From positions 1 to 13,763 of the forward strand of contig JAZNUS010000185.1 of NCBI GenBank assembly GCA_045592485.1: a DNA stretch of 13,763 nt, read 5' to 3'. The DNA is from RGIG1828 sp045592485. Its GTDB lineage: Bacteria; Bacillota; Clostridia; UMGS1810. The position numbers and the translations under genes are program-made. Shown one piece after another: positions 1 to 6,915 of the stretch. Below the pieces are notes generated by a model. It was not told where the DNA came from. It saw nothing but the letters and a program-made list of their open reading frames with translations, and made no database searches. Position 1 is the first letter of the stretch. Every line of letters begins with the position of its first letter.

Positions 1-141
1 TGCGGACCTCAAATGGATAAATTTTTGAGGAGATTTTGGTGCGGAGGACGCAGGAAGGCTACTCGCCTTTCAAGGACGACAAGGCAAAAGATACCGAAAA
101 TTCACCATTTGAGGCGTCTTCAGTGTTGGTTGCTAAGGCTA
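1..141 (-). repeat. Family A MITE-like element, left copy, cut by the window start
   Basis: These 141 bases are the reverse complement of 13491-13631, with a single mismatch at position 5 (paired with 13627). An inverted pair, CCTCAAATGG at 7-16 and CCATTTGAGG at 105-114, encloses the middle of the element. A smaller hairpin (GAAGGC with GCCTTTC) lies near 54-70. The inner-facing end carries the terminal motif AGTGTTGGTTGCTAAGG at about 122-138. No convincing protein is encoded. The right-hand copy suggests that about 130 more bases of the element lie beyond the window start. Family identity is unknown to me; the MITE label rests on multiple copies, terminal inverted repeats, small size and lack of coding capacity. 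Confidence 0.8.
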
Positions 142-147
142 GACTAA

Positions 148-222
148 AGAGGGTTTCAGTGTTTGTTGTTAAGGCTAGTTTCAATAACTAACACTGAAAC
201 CCTCTCTAGTGTTGGTTCTCAG
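148..222. repeat. Imperfect hairpin and fragments of the family A end motif
   Basis: AGAGGGTTTCAGTGTT (148-163) and AACACTGAAACCCTCT (190-205) are perfect 16-base inverted repeats around a 26-base loop. The arms and loop include degenerate versions of the family A terminus (AGTGTTTGTTGTTAAGG at about 159-175), and another fragment, TAGTGTTGGTTCTCAGG, follows at 206-222. This looks like the decayed remains of one or more related elements, nested beside the copy at 1-141. The hairpin has no T-tract, so it is not a classical terminator. It lies just upstream of the sialidase-like gene and leaves no obvious room for a strong promoter for that gene. Confidence 0.65.
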
Positions 223-248
223 GATGATTATCAAACGAGGTGACTTTA

Positions 249-1352
249 ATGAAAACAATTCATTCTTCGGTTATTTATGAAAATCCCCTTCCTCAGCTTC
301 GTGCCCGTCATGCCTTTTTCCCCGGTCTTACAAAAACCAAAGACGGAAGACTGGCGGCGGTTTTCGCAATCGGCGAGGCTTTTGAAAGCGTAGATTCACA
401 AAGCTTCATTTCTTTTTCAGACGATGGCGGTAAAACCTGGACAGAGCCTGAAAAGATGTTTGACAAATCAGAGTTTGACACATCAATCACTGACTATTGC
501 AAAATAACAACACTTCCCGACGGCAGACTTCTTGCTTTTGGCTACGGCTATATGCGCGAGGACGAAAATCTTCCCATAGGCAACCCCGAAACCGGAGGAC
601 TTCTTGATGATTTTGTTTTTTATTCCACATCCGAAGATGACGGAAAAACATGGTCAAGGCTCCACAGGGTTGACTGCTCATGGGGACCTCATGTTGAAGC
701 ATCGGCTCCGCTGACCGTCCTTTCCGACGGAACATGGATTACTCCCATAACAGGCTTTCCGAAATGGAACGGCGAAATGACCGGCAAAATGTGCGGCAGG
801 GCACTTGTTTCAAAGGACGAGGGCAAAACCTGGAATGACGATGCAATCTGCATGGATTTTGCACCCGATGCGGTAACCTGCTACGAGCAGAGAATGTGTC
901 AGCTTGAATCAGGCACAATTGTCTGCATTGGCTGGAACGAAAACACCGAAACAGGCGAAAGACTTCCCAACCATTTCACATTTTCCGAAGATGGCGGAAA
1001 AACCTGGTCAAAAGCCGAATCAACGGGCATTTTGGGACAGGCATCTTCAGTTTGTGCAATCGGTGGTGAAAAATTACTCACTCTCCATTCAATGAGAAGA
1101 GATACCGACGAGCCGGGAATCCTTGGATGTATAGTAGATTTTTCCTGCAAAAAATGGAACATTACAGAGCAGAAAATTCTCTGGAAACCTTCAACTCCCA
1201 TGCTTAAAAATGTCAAAATGGCAGAAATTTTCTCGTTTCTCAAATTTGGTCAGCCAAGCGCATATCTTCTTGACGATAAAACGGTAATGCTCACTCACTG
1301 GTGTGCAGAAGACGGACAGTACAAAACTGTTGCAACAATGGTTGAACTTTAG
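249..1352 (+). CDS. Sialidase-like Asp-box (BNR) beta-propeller protein, intracellular
   Basis: 367 residues from the ATG at 249. That start follows GAGGTG (236-241) at good spacing; a GTG at 240 is in frame but overlaps this ribosome site. Four Asp-boxes of the form S-x-D-x-G-K-T-W are visible at about residues 57-64, 128-135, 188-195 and 246-253, the signature of sialidase-fold six-bladed propellers. No signal peptide or membrane segment is seen, so it probably acts in the cytoplasm. Where true sialidases have an Arg-Ile-Pro motif near the N terminus, the aligned stretch here reads F-F-P-G-L (23-27), so the first active-site arginine seems absent. It is therefore called sialidase-like, with unknown substrate. 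The stop codon overlaps the ribosome site of the next gene, 12 bases away, indicating co-transcription. Confidence 0.85.
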   Translation: MKTIHSSVIYENPLPQLRARHAFFPGLTKTKDGRLAAVFAIGEAFESVDSQSFISFSDDGGKTWTEPEKMFDKSEFDTSITDYCKITTLPDGRLLAFGYGYMREDENLPIGNPETGGLLDDFVFYSTSEDDGKTWSRLHRVDCSWGPHVEASAPLTVLSDGTWITPITGFPKWNGEMTGKMCGRALVSKDEGKTWNDDAICMDFAPDAVTCYEQRMCQLESGTIVCIGWNENTETGERLPNHFTFSEDGGKTWSKAESTGILGQASSVCAIGGEKLLTLHSMRRDTDEPGILGCIVDFSCKKWNITEQKILWKPSTPMLKNVKMAEIFSFLKFGQPSAYLLDDKTVMLTHWCAEDGQYKTVATMVEL

Positions 1353-1364
1353 GGAGGTATAAAA

Positions 1365-2792
1365 ATGTCAGAGATGATCAACCTCGGTAAAAGAAGAGAG
1401 GTTTTTTGGGATAACTATCTTCTTGATGAAGAAAAAACCACAGCCCATCACAGACTTTTCAATCTTACGGAAAAAGAGGTCTGCACAGTTCTTGACCAAT
1501 GGAAAGAGCTTGACTCGGTGAGCTTTTTACAGATTGTAAAGCTTCCCGACGATACATATCGCATGTATTATTGCCCCTGGTCACAGTGGGACAAGGAAAT
1601 AGTTGTTCGTCTTGCGGTTCTTGAAAGTAGTGACGGGCTAAGCTGGACAAGACCAAGTCTCAATATTTTTCCACACCCTGAGCTTAAAGAAAATAACATT
1701 GTAATTGATAATCTTCTGGACAATGCTTTTGTTTTCTATGACACAAATCCCCATTGTCCCGAAAATGAACGATTCAAAGCTGTGTGTTCTCATAAGGCTG
1801 TTCACGAAAACACAGGATATGATTCCTGTCTTTTTTGCTACACTTCTCCCGATGGTTTCAACTTCAAAGAAGGGTGGGTTATGAGTGAAACAGGCACCTT
1901 TGACACTCTCAACACAGTCCACTTCAGAGACGGAAAATACTATGCCTATATCCGCGATTTCCACGGCTTTGTTCCCGGCAAGAGAGAATCTACAGGAATC
2001 CGCGATATAAGGGTTATGACCTCGGAGGATTTCCGCACATGGACAATTCCCGAGCAGCTTGAATATGATGACGGTTTTGACTATCCCATGTACACGAACA
2101 ACATTCATCCCTACGAAAGAGCACCTCACATTCGCATAGGCTTTCCTGTGAGATATTATGACCGCAAGGAATGGACGGAGAACACCGCTCAGTTTGGCAG
2201 TGCAACAATAAAAGAAGATGTAATGAAAATTGAAAAGCGTCTGGGAATTGCTGTTACCGATTGTGTGTTTATATGCAGCCGCGACATTGACGGAAAGAAA
2301 TGGTCCAGAAGCGGCGAGGCTTTCATGACTCCCGGCTATGAAACAGACGAAAACTGGATGTACGGCGACTGCTATCTTGCAAACAATATGATAGATTCCG
2401 GAAAAGAAACCTATTATATGTACTGCGACAAAAGCACCCGCAGCAGGGGCAAGGGTAAAGAACTTGTCCGCTATGAAATAAGAAAAGATGGCTTTGCATG
2501 CATAATGGCAGGCGGCAGGGAAGAGGTTGCTGTTACAAAGCCGATTGTCTTTGAGGGGAAAGAGCTTCATCTTAATTTTGAAACCTCTGCTTTTGGTCAC
2601 ATCTATGTTGATGTTCTCAGCGAAGACGGAAATGAAATTCCGGGAAGTGAGAGCTTCGAGATTTACGGAAACAATATTGACAGAAAAGTAGCCTTTGCGG
2701 ATGGGAGCGATTTTTCAAGGTTTTCCGGAAAACCGGTCCGACTTCGTTTCCGTATGTATGATGCAAAGCTTTACTCAATGAAGTTTGAATGA
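1365..2792 (+). CDS. Predicted GH32/GH43-like beta-propeller protein with C-terminal beta-sandwich
   Basis: 475 residues, starting at an ATG seven bases after AGGGAGG (1351-1357). The N terminus (R-E-V-F-W-D-N-Y-L-L, about 11-20) resembles the 'LFVDDYLI'-type opening of a large, mostly uncharacterised group of GH32/GH43-like proteins common in Planctomycetes, Bacteroidota and gut Firmicutes. Propeller-like repeats follow, for example S-S-D-G-L-S-W (88-94) and S-P-D-G-F-N-F (161-167). The C-terminal 100 residues (V-T-K-P-I-V-F-E-G-K at 390-399, then G-K-P-V-R-L-R-F at 455-462) look like the beta-sandwich that ends GH32-type enzymes. There is no signal peptide. It is translationally close to the Asp-box gene upstream, so the two probably act on the same compound. 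Catalytic residues cannot be assigned confidently, and hydrolase, lyase and binding roles all remain open. Confidence 0.75.
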   Translation: MSEMINLGKRREVFWDNYLLDEEKTTAHHRLFNLTEKEVCTVLDQWKELDSVSFLQIVKLPDDTYRMYYCPWSQWDKEIVVRLAVLESSDGLSWTRPSLNIFPHPELKENNIVIDNLLDNAFVFYDTNPHCPENERFKAVCSHKAVHENTGYDSCLFCYTSPDGFNFKEGWVMSETGTFDTLNTVHFRDGKYYAYIRDFHGFVPGKRESTGIRDIRVMTSEDFRTWTIPEQLEYDDGFDYPMYTNNIHPYERAPHIRIGFPVRYYDRKEWTENTAQFGSATIKEDVMKIEKRLGIAVTDCVFICSRDIDGKKWSRSGEAFMTPGYETDENWMYGDCYLANNMIDSGKETYYMYCDKSTRSRGKGKELVRYEIRKDGFACIMAGGREEVAVTKPIVFEGKELHLNFETSAFGHIYVDVLSEDGNEIPGSESFEIYGNNIDRKVAFADGSDFSRFSGKPVRLRFRMYDAKLYSMKFE

Positions 2793-2800
2793 AAAGGGTT

Positions 2801-3026
2801 TTAAATTGGGGTTTGTCGAGGAGATGAAATTGGGCTGATGCGAAAGCCGCCCCTGCCTAAGGGGAGGTGGATTTGCCGTAAGGCAAAGACGGAGGGGTAC
2901 GAAATGCAGAAATATCAATACTTTCAGTAATACCCCTCAGTCAGTTTCGCTACGCTCACTGCCAGCTCCCCTTAGGCAGGGGAGCCTTTCGCCCTTGTGT
3001 TAAACAGAGCGATAAACCCCAATTTA
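2801..3026 (+). repeat. Family B palindromic MITE-like repeat, copy 1
   Basis: About 225 bases that recur at 3817-4041 in the same orientation, ungapped at an offset of 1016 bases, with about 12 substitutions. The ends are inverted repeats, AAATTGGGGTTTGTCG on the left and CGATAAACCCCAATTT on the right. A perfect 17-base inner pair at 2850-2866 and 2966-2982 (CCCCTGCCTAAGGGGAG and its complement) allows the RNA to fold into a long branched hairpin. A small hairpin TTGCC-gtaa-GGCAA lies inside. The repeat begins eight bases after the stop of the propeller gene. No protein is encoded. It resembles the GC-rich palindromic repeats scattered between genes in gut Clostridia. Confidence 0.88.
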
Positions 3027-3051
3027 TCCCCATCAGAAAGGAAGTATCATA

Positions 3052-3798
3052 GTGGATATTGTTGCAATAGATTCCCACACCCACATAAATCACAACAGCA
3101 AATGGGACACCAAAACAAATGATGTTTACAAGGCAGACCTTGATTCGATTCTTGAAATAAGCGACAGTGCAAACATTGACAAAATCCTTTGCACAACCTT
3201 TTCATCGGTTATTGCTGACAAGGATATTGAAGAATCAAATGACTATATGTTTGACTTATCAAAGAATAATGACAGAATCTACCAGTGGGTTGTTGTGGAT
3301 CCGAGAAGGGAAACAACCTTTTTTCAGGCAGAAGAAATGCTTAAAAGCAAGAAATGTGTCGGCATAAAAATACATCCCGATTATCACGGTTATTCGGTTT
3401 TTGACCACGGCGACAAGATTTTTTCTTTTGCCGCAGAGAGGGAGGCTGTTGTGCTTATGCATCCTCAGGTTCCTGTTTCCGACATTACAAATTATGCCGA
3501 TAAATATCCCAAAACAAAAATTATTGTGGCTCATCTAGGTGGAGTCGGACATGTTGATGCAATTGCAAATGCAAAGCATCGAAATGTCTATACCGACACC
3601 TCCGGCAGTGCAAGCACACAAAATTTTGTGGTTGAATATGCTGTGAAAAGGGTTGGCTCTGAAAACATTCTTTTTGGAACCGACAGCTATGCATCGGGAT
3701 TTCAAAGGGGTAGAATTGAATATGCTTTGATTTCCGACAAGGACAAGGAAAACATACTGAGGAATAATGCCCGGAGACTTTTTGAAAAGTTATCCTGA
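3052..3798 (+). CDS. Metal-dependent hydrolase, amidohydrolase (amidohydrolase-2/TIM-barrel) family
   Basis: 248 residues from a GTG start at 3052, preceded by AAAGGAAG (3037-3044). Typical metal-site motifs of the amidohydrolase superfamily are present: D-S-H-T-H (H9 and H11) on strand 1, K-I-H-P-D (H108), M-H-P (H137), A-H-L-G-G (H161) and F-G-T-D (D211). This pattern fits the PF04909/COG2159 group, whose members hydrolyse or decarboxylate varied small molecules, so the reaction cannot be specified. At 248 residues it is at the short end for the family. It follows the two propeller genes on the same strand but is separated from them by a family B repeat, and a second repeat starts 18 bases after its stop. 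It may belong to the same pathway, or be an insertion bounded by repeats. Confidence 0.85.
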   Translation: MDIVAIDSHTHINHNSKWDTKTNDVYKADLDSILEISDSANIDKILCTTFSSVIADKDIEESNDYMFDLSKNNDRIYQWVVVDPRRETTFFQAEEMLKSKKCVGIKIHPDYHGYSVFDHGDKIFSFAAEREAVVLMHPQVPVSDITNYADKYPKTKIIVAHLGGVGHVDAIANAKHRNVYTDTSGSASTQNFVVEYAVKRVGSENILFGTDSYASGFQRGRIEYALISDKDKENILRNNARRLFEKLS

Positions 3799-3816
3799 CA
3801 GGATATGTGGTTCTGC

Positions 3817-4041
3817 TTAAATTGGGGTTTGTCGGTGAGATGGAATTGAGCTGATGCGAAAGCCGCCCCTGCCTAAGGGGAGGGGGATTTGCCGTAAGGC
3901 AAAGACGGAGGGGTACGAAATGCAGAAATATCAATACTTTCAGCAATACCCCTCAGACAGTTTCGCTACGCTCCCTGCCAGCCCCCCTTAGCCAGGGGAG
4001 CCTTTCGCCCTAGTGTTAAACAGAGCGACAAACCCCAATTT
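3817..4041 (+). repeat. Family B palindromic MITE-like repeat, copy 2
   Basis: Direct-orientation copy of 2801-3025, with no gaps and about 95 percent identity by hand alignment. The terminal pair is AAATTGGGGTTTGTCG and CGACAAACCCCAATTT. The inner right arm (3982-3998) carries two substitutions that weaken pairing with 3866-3882, so this copy folds less perfectly than copy 1. It starts 18 bases after the amidohydrolase stop. No clear target-site duplication is visible. Confidence 0.88.
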
Positions 4042-4153
4042 GAACATAAACCGTACACTTTATCAGACTAAGGTTGTGATTTGTTTTTTATTCCATCCAA
4101 CATTCAAATATTATATAAAGCATGAAAAATATTCAAATTTTTTTAAATTTTTC
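4042..4153. other. AT-rich spacer between the repeat and the permease promoter
   Basis: This stretch is strongly AT-rich, with runs such as the A/T block around 4137-4152. I see no gene, riboswitch fold or terminator in it. The AT-rich part just before the -35 box could act as an UP-type element for the permease promoter, but that is inference. Short reading frames across it look accidental, because they start inside the repeat. Confidence 0.5.
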
Positions 4154-4182
4154 TTTACACTGTGGACAAAATGTGCTACAAT
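4154..4182 (+). promoter_or_regulatory. Sigma-A-type promoter for the APC permease
   Basis: TTTACA (4154-4159) and TACAAT (4177-4182) are separated by 17 bases. The predicted start of transcription is near 4189, giving a leader of about 30 bases that holds the ribosome site AAAGGAG (4203-4209) before the ATG at 4219. The leader is too short for a riboswitch. Confidence 0.75.
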
Positions 4183-4218
4183 ATTAACATATTCATAAGA
4201 TGAAAGGAGTTTGAGTTT

Positions 4219-5613
4219 ATGGAAAAACTCACAAAAAAATTTGGCCTCGCCACTGCAATTTGTATGGTAGTAGGCACTGTAATCGGCTCCGGTGTGTTCT
4301 TTAAAGCACAGAATGTTCTTGTAGCTACCGGCGGAGATATGGGGCTTGGTATTGCCGCATGGATTATAACAGGTCTCTTAATGATTATCTGTTCGCTGCA
4401 GTTCGGTGTGATGGCAACAAAGTATGAAAAAGTTAACGGTGTTGTTGACTATGCCGAGGCAACCTGCGGCAAGGGCTATGCATACTATCTCGCATGGTTT
4501 CTTGTTAATGTGTACTATCCCGGAATGACTTCTGTTCTCGCCTGGGTATCAGCAAGATATTTCGGTGTTTTGTTTGGCTGGGATATGGTTGGTGCCGAGG
4601 TTCTTGCACTGTCAGGATTTTTCCTCATTGCATCCTACACCATGAACGCACTTTCACCAAAGCTTGCCGGTAAATTCCAGGTAAGTGCAACAGTTATTAA
4701 GCTTATCCCCATTATTCTCATGGCGATTGTAGGCACAATAGCCGGACTTTCAAACGGTATTCTCACCGAGAATTTCTCCGGTGCAATAACTGAAGCTGTT
4801 GGCGGAAGCTCAGGAAGCGGACTTTTTGCCGCTATTGTTTCAACTGTTTTTGCATATGAAGGCTGGATTGTTGCGACATCAATAAATGCCGAACTCAAAA
4901 ACCCCAAGAGAAATCTTCCCATTGCTCTTGTAGTTGGATCTCTTATCGTTGTAGCGGCATATGTTTTCTACTTCATCGGAGTTGGCGGCGGAGCAACAAC
5001 AAAGGTATTGATTGACGAAGGTGCTCCCACTGCATTCACCAATATCTTCGGCGGCATCGGCGGAACCGTCCTCAACATCTGTATTGTTGTTTCCTGTCTC
5101 GGAACATTAAACGGACTTATGGTTGGTGCCACACGCGGTATGTATGCAATTGCTGTTCGCCGTGAAGGTCCAAGACAGAATGTTTTCTCTCAGGTTGATG
5201 AGAGCACCAATATGACATCCAACTCTGCAATCTGGGGACTTTTTGTATGTTCAATCTGGCTTGTATATTTCTATGGTGCAAATCTTACATCCGGCTGGTT
5301 CGGTCTTTTCAATTTCGATTCCTCCGAGCTTCCGATTATAACCATTTATGCATTCTATGTTCCTGTGTTTATTGCATGGATGAAAAAAGAAAAAGAACTG
5401 GGAGCAGTTAAACGCTTCGTATTGCCGATACTCGCATTGCTTTCATGTCTGTTTATGGTTTTTGCCGCAGTATATGCTCACGGCATCACACCTTATTTTG
5501 CAGCTAAAGCAAACGGAGAGTTTTCATTCCCTGTACTTTTCTATCTCATAATTTTTGCAGTTGTAATCCTTATCGGTGCAATTTTAAGAAAGCCAAAAAA
5601 GCTTAAAGACTGA
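4219..5613 (+). CDS. APC-superfamily amino acid permease
   Basis: 464 residues, a normal length for the amino acid-polyamine-organocation family of 12-helix membrane transporters. The first helix carries the unwound substrate-binding motif G-T-V-I-G-S-G-V-F-F (19-28). Helix 6 shows the F-A-Y-E-G-W motif (211-216), followed by the loop N-A-E-L-K-N-P-K-R-N-L-P (about 223-234) typical of this family. Hydrophobic segments continue to about residue 456, and the tail is short and lysine-rich. The likely role is import or exchange of an amino acid or related amine; a serine/threonine-exchanger-like or L-type specificity is possible but not shown by sequence. It has its own promoter and terminator, so it is probably a single-gene unit, although its position beside the hydrolase genes could mean a shared substrate. 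Confidence 0.92.
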   Translation: MEKLTKKFGLATAICMVVGTVIGSGVFFKAQNVLVATGGDMGLGIAAWIITGLLMIICSLQFGVMATKYEKVNGVVDYAEATCGKGYAYYLAWFLVNVYYPGMTSVLAWVSARYFGVLFGWDMVGAEVLALSGFFLIASYTMNALSPKLAGKFQVSATVIKLIPIILMAIVGTIAGLSNGILTENFSGAITEAVGGSSGSGLFAAIVSTVFAYEGWIVATSINAELKNPKRNLPIALVVGSLIVVAAYVFYFIGVGGGATTKVLIDEGAPTAFTNIFGGIGGTVLNICIVVSCLGTLNGLMVGATRGMYAIAVRREGPRQNVFSQVDESTNMTSNSAIWGLFVCSIWLVYFYGANLTSGWFGLFNFDSSELPIITIYAFYVPVFIAWMKKEKELGAVKRFVLPILALLSCLFMVFAAVYAHGITPYFAAKANGEFSFPVLFYLIIFAVVILIGAILRKPKKLKD

Positions 5614-5634
5614 TAATTTTAAATTAAAATCAAA

Positions 5635-5676
5635 AAGCGTGCTTCAATAGTTGTATTGAGGCACGCTTCATTTTTT
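5635..5676 (+). terminator. Rho-independent terminator after the permease
   Basis: A 15-base-pair stem (AAGCGTGCTTCAATA with TATTGAGGCACGCTT, one G-T pair) closes a GTTG loop and is followed by a run of six T. It begins 21 bases after the permease stop. Confidence 0.9.
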
Positions 5677-5695
5677 ATGAGCAAATTTATATAAA

Positions 5696-5726
5696 CAAAA
5701 ACCCACCACTCAAAATAAGTGATGGG
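5696..5726 (-). terminator. Rho-independent terminator for the minus-strand operon
   Basis: Read on the minus strand, CCCATCACT (5726-5718) pairs with AGTGGTGGG (5710-5702), with one wobble, around a 7-base loop, and is followed by TTTTT (5701-5697). It lies 10 bases past the wecB stop and faces the permease terminator, so the two convergent units are insulated from each other. Confidence 0.82.
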
Positions 5727-5735
5727 AAATTTTTG

Positions 5736-6878
5736 TTAAATAAGGTCTGCAGGTTTTTCTTTGCTTTCGCCAAAGTAATAAAGTATTGCATCAACAATTC
5801 TTTCCGAGGCTTTTCCGTCACCATAGGGGTTAGCTGTCTGAGCAATTTTTTCATATGCCTCAGAGTCGGTGAGGAGCATATGAGCGGTTTTTTCAATGAC
5901 ATCTCTGTCAACTCCGCCCATAAGAACGGTGCCGGCTTCAACTGCTTCCGGGCGTTCGGTTTCGTTTCGGAGAACAATAACGGGTTTTCCGAGGCTTGGA
6001 GCTTCCTCCTGGAGTCCGCCGGAATCGGTCATAACCATATATGAGCGTTGCATTGCATTGTGAAGCTCTTCAACATCAAGGGGTTCAATGAGGTGAACTC
6101 TGTCCATTTTGCCGAGAATTGAAATGGCGGTTTCTCTTACCTTGGGGTTTAAGTGCATAGGATACACAAGCTCTGCATCGGGGTGGTTTTCTATGATTGT
6201 TTTTGCTGCATTACAGATGTTTTCAAGGGGCTTGCCAAGGTTTTCTCTGCGGTGAGCCGTCATAAGAATAATTTTCTTTCCTTTAAAATCGAGAGATGCA
6301 AGGGTTTCGTCTGCAAATTTATAATCGTCTCTTACAGTTGTTTTAAGTGCGTCAATAACAGTGTTTCCTGTAATATAGATGTTTTCTTCGCCAATGTTTT
6401 CCTTGAGAAGATTGTTTTTGTTGGAAACAGTGGGGGAGAAATGAAGGTCGGTCATTGCACCTGTGAGCTTTCTGTTCATTTCTTCGGGATAGGGGGAATA
6501 GTTGTCGTAGGTTCTGAGACCTGCTTCAACATGACCGATTTTAACCTGATTATAGAAGGCGGCAAGTGCACCTGCAAAGGTTGTTGAAGTGTCGCCATGC
6601 ACAAGAACGATGTCGGGCTTTGCCTCTTTTATAACCTTGTCAAGACCATTGAGAGCTCTTGTTGTAATGTCGGAAAGAGTCTGACCTGACTGCATAATGT
6701 CCAGGTCATAATCGGGTGTGATGTCGAAAATTTCGAGAACCTGGTCAAGCATCTGACGGTGCTGTGCAGTAACTGCAACTATAGATTCAATTTTGTCATT
6801 TTTTTTAAGCTCTTTTACAAGAGGCGCCATTTTTATTGCTTCCGGTCTTGTGCCGAAAACAGACATAACTTTAATCAT
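5736..6878 (-). CDS. wecB: UDP-N-acetylglucosamine 2-epimerase (non-hydrolysing)
   Basis: 380 residues, interconverting UDP-GlcNAc and UDP-ManNAc in the cytoplasm. The start is the ATG at 6878, after AAAGGAG; a longer in-frame version from 6968 would add 30 residues that overlap the end of tagO and do not resemble the family. Family motifs are clear: G-T-R-P-E-A-I-K (9-16), H-G-D-T-S (94-98), H-V-E-A-G-L-R (116-122), P-E-E-M-N-R (131-136), T-A-H-R-R-E-N (207-213) and T-D-S-G-G-L-Q-E-E (284-292). Residues equivalent to the E. coli catalytic set appear to be D96, E118, E132 and H209. It follows tagO by 37 bases and is the last gene of the operon. Called mnaA in Bacillus. Together with TagO it points to a ManNAc-containing teichoic acid linkage unit or capsule. 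Confidence 0.95.
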   Translation of the reverse strand: MIKVMSVFGTRPEAIKMAPLVKELKKNDKIESIVAVTAQHRQMLDQVLEIFDITPDYDLDIMQSGQTLSDITTRALNGLDKVIKEAKPDIVLVHGDTSTTFAGALAAFYNQVKIGHVEAGLRTYDNYSPYPEEMNRKLTGAMTDLHFSPTVSNKNNLLKENIGEENIYITGNTVIDALKTTVRDDYKFADETLASLDFKGKKIILMTAHRRENLGKPLENICNAAKTIIENHPDAELVYPMHLNPKVRETAISILGKMDRVHLIEPLDVEELHNAMQRSYMVMTDSGGLQEEAPSLGKPVIVLRNETERPEAVEAGTVLMGGVDRDVIEKTAHMLLTDSEAYEKIAQTANPYGDGKASERIVDAILYYFGESKEKPADLI

Positions 6879-6915
6879 TATCAATTCTCCTTTTGTGGAA
6901 GTGTTGTGCAATATA

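Noticed and set aside
148..205. Perfect hairpin as a Rho-independent terminator or CRISPR-like repeat
   Set aside because: There is no T-tract after the stem, and the repeated motif is irregular in spacing with no unique spacers. Degenerate mobile-element ends explain it better.
1638..2600. Long open frame of 320 codons on the minus strand, inside the propeller gene
   Set aside because: It is fully antisense to a gene with a good ribosome site and recognisable family features. Its translation has no coherent motif, and no ribosome site precedes it. It is a shadow frame.
2801..4041. Composite transposon carrying the amidohydrolase
   Set aside because: No transposase gene is present, and no target duplication could be seen around the pair. 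Direct-repeat cassette loss is possible, but active transposition as a unit is not supported.
4013..4198. Possible 61-residue small protein before the permease
   Set aside because: It starts inside the family B repeat, runs through the permease promoter, has no ribosome site and is composed as expected for AT-rich noncoding DNA.
4042..4218. Riboswitch or T-box before the amino acid permease
   Set aside because: The predicted leader is only about 30 bases, and no conserved aptamer-like pairing or specifier structure could be found in the AT-rich upstream stretch.
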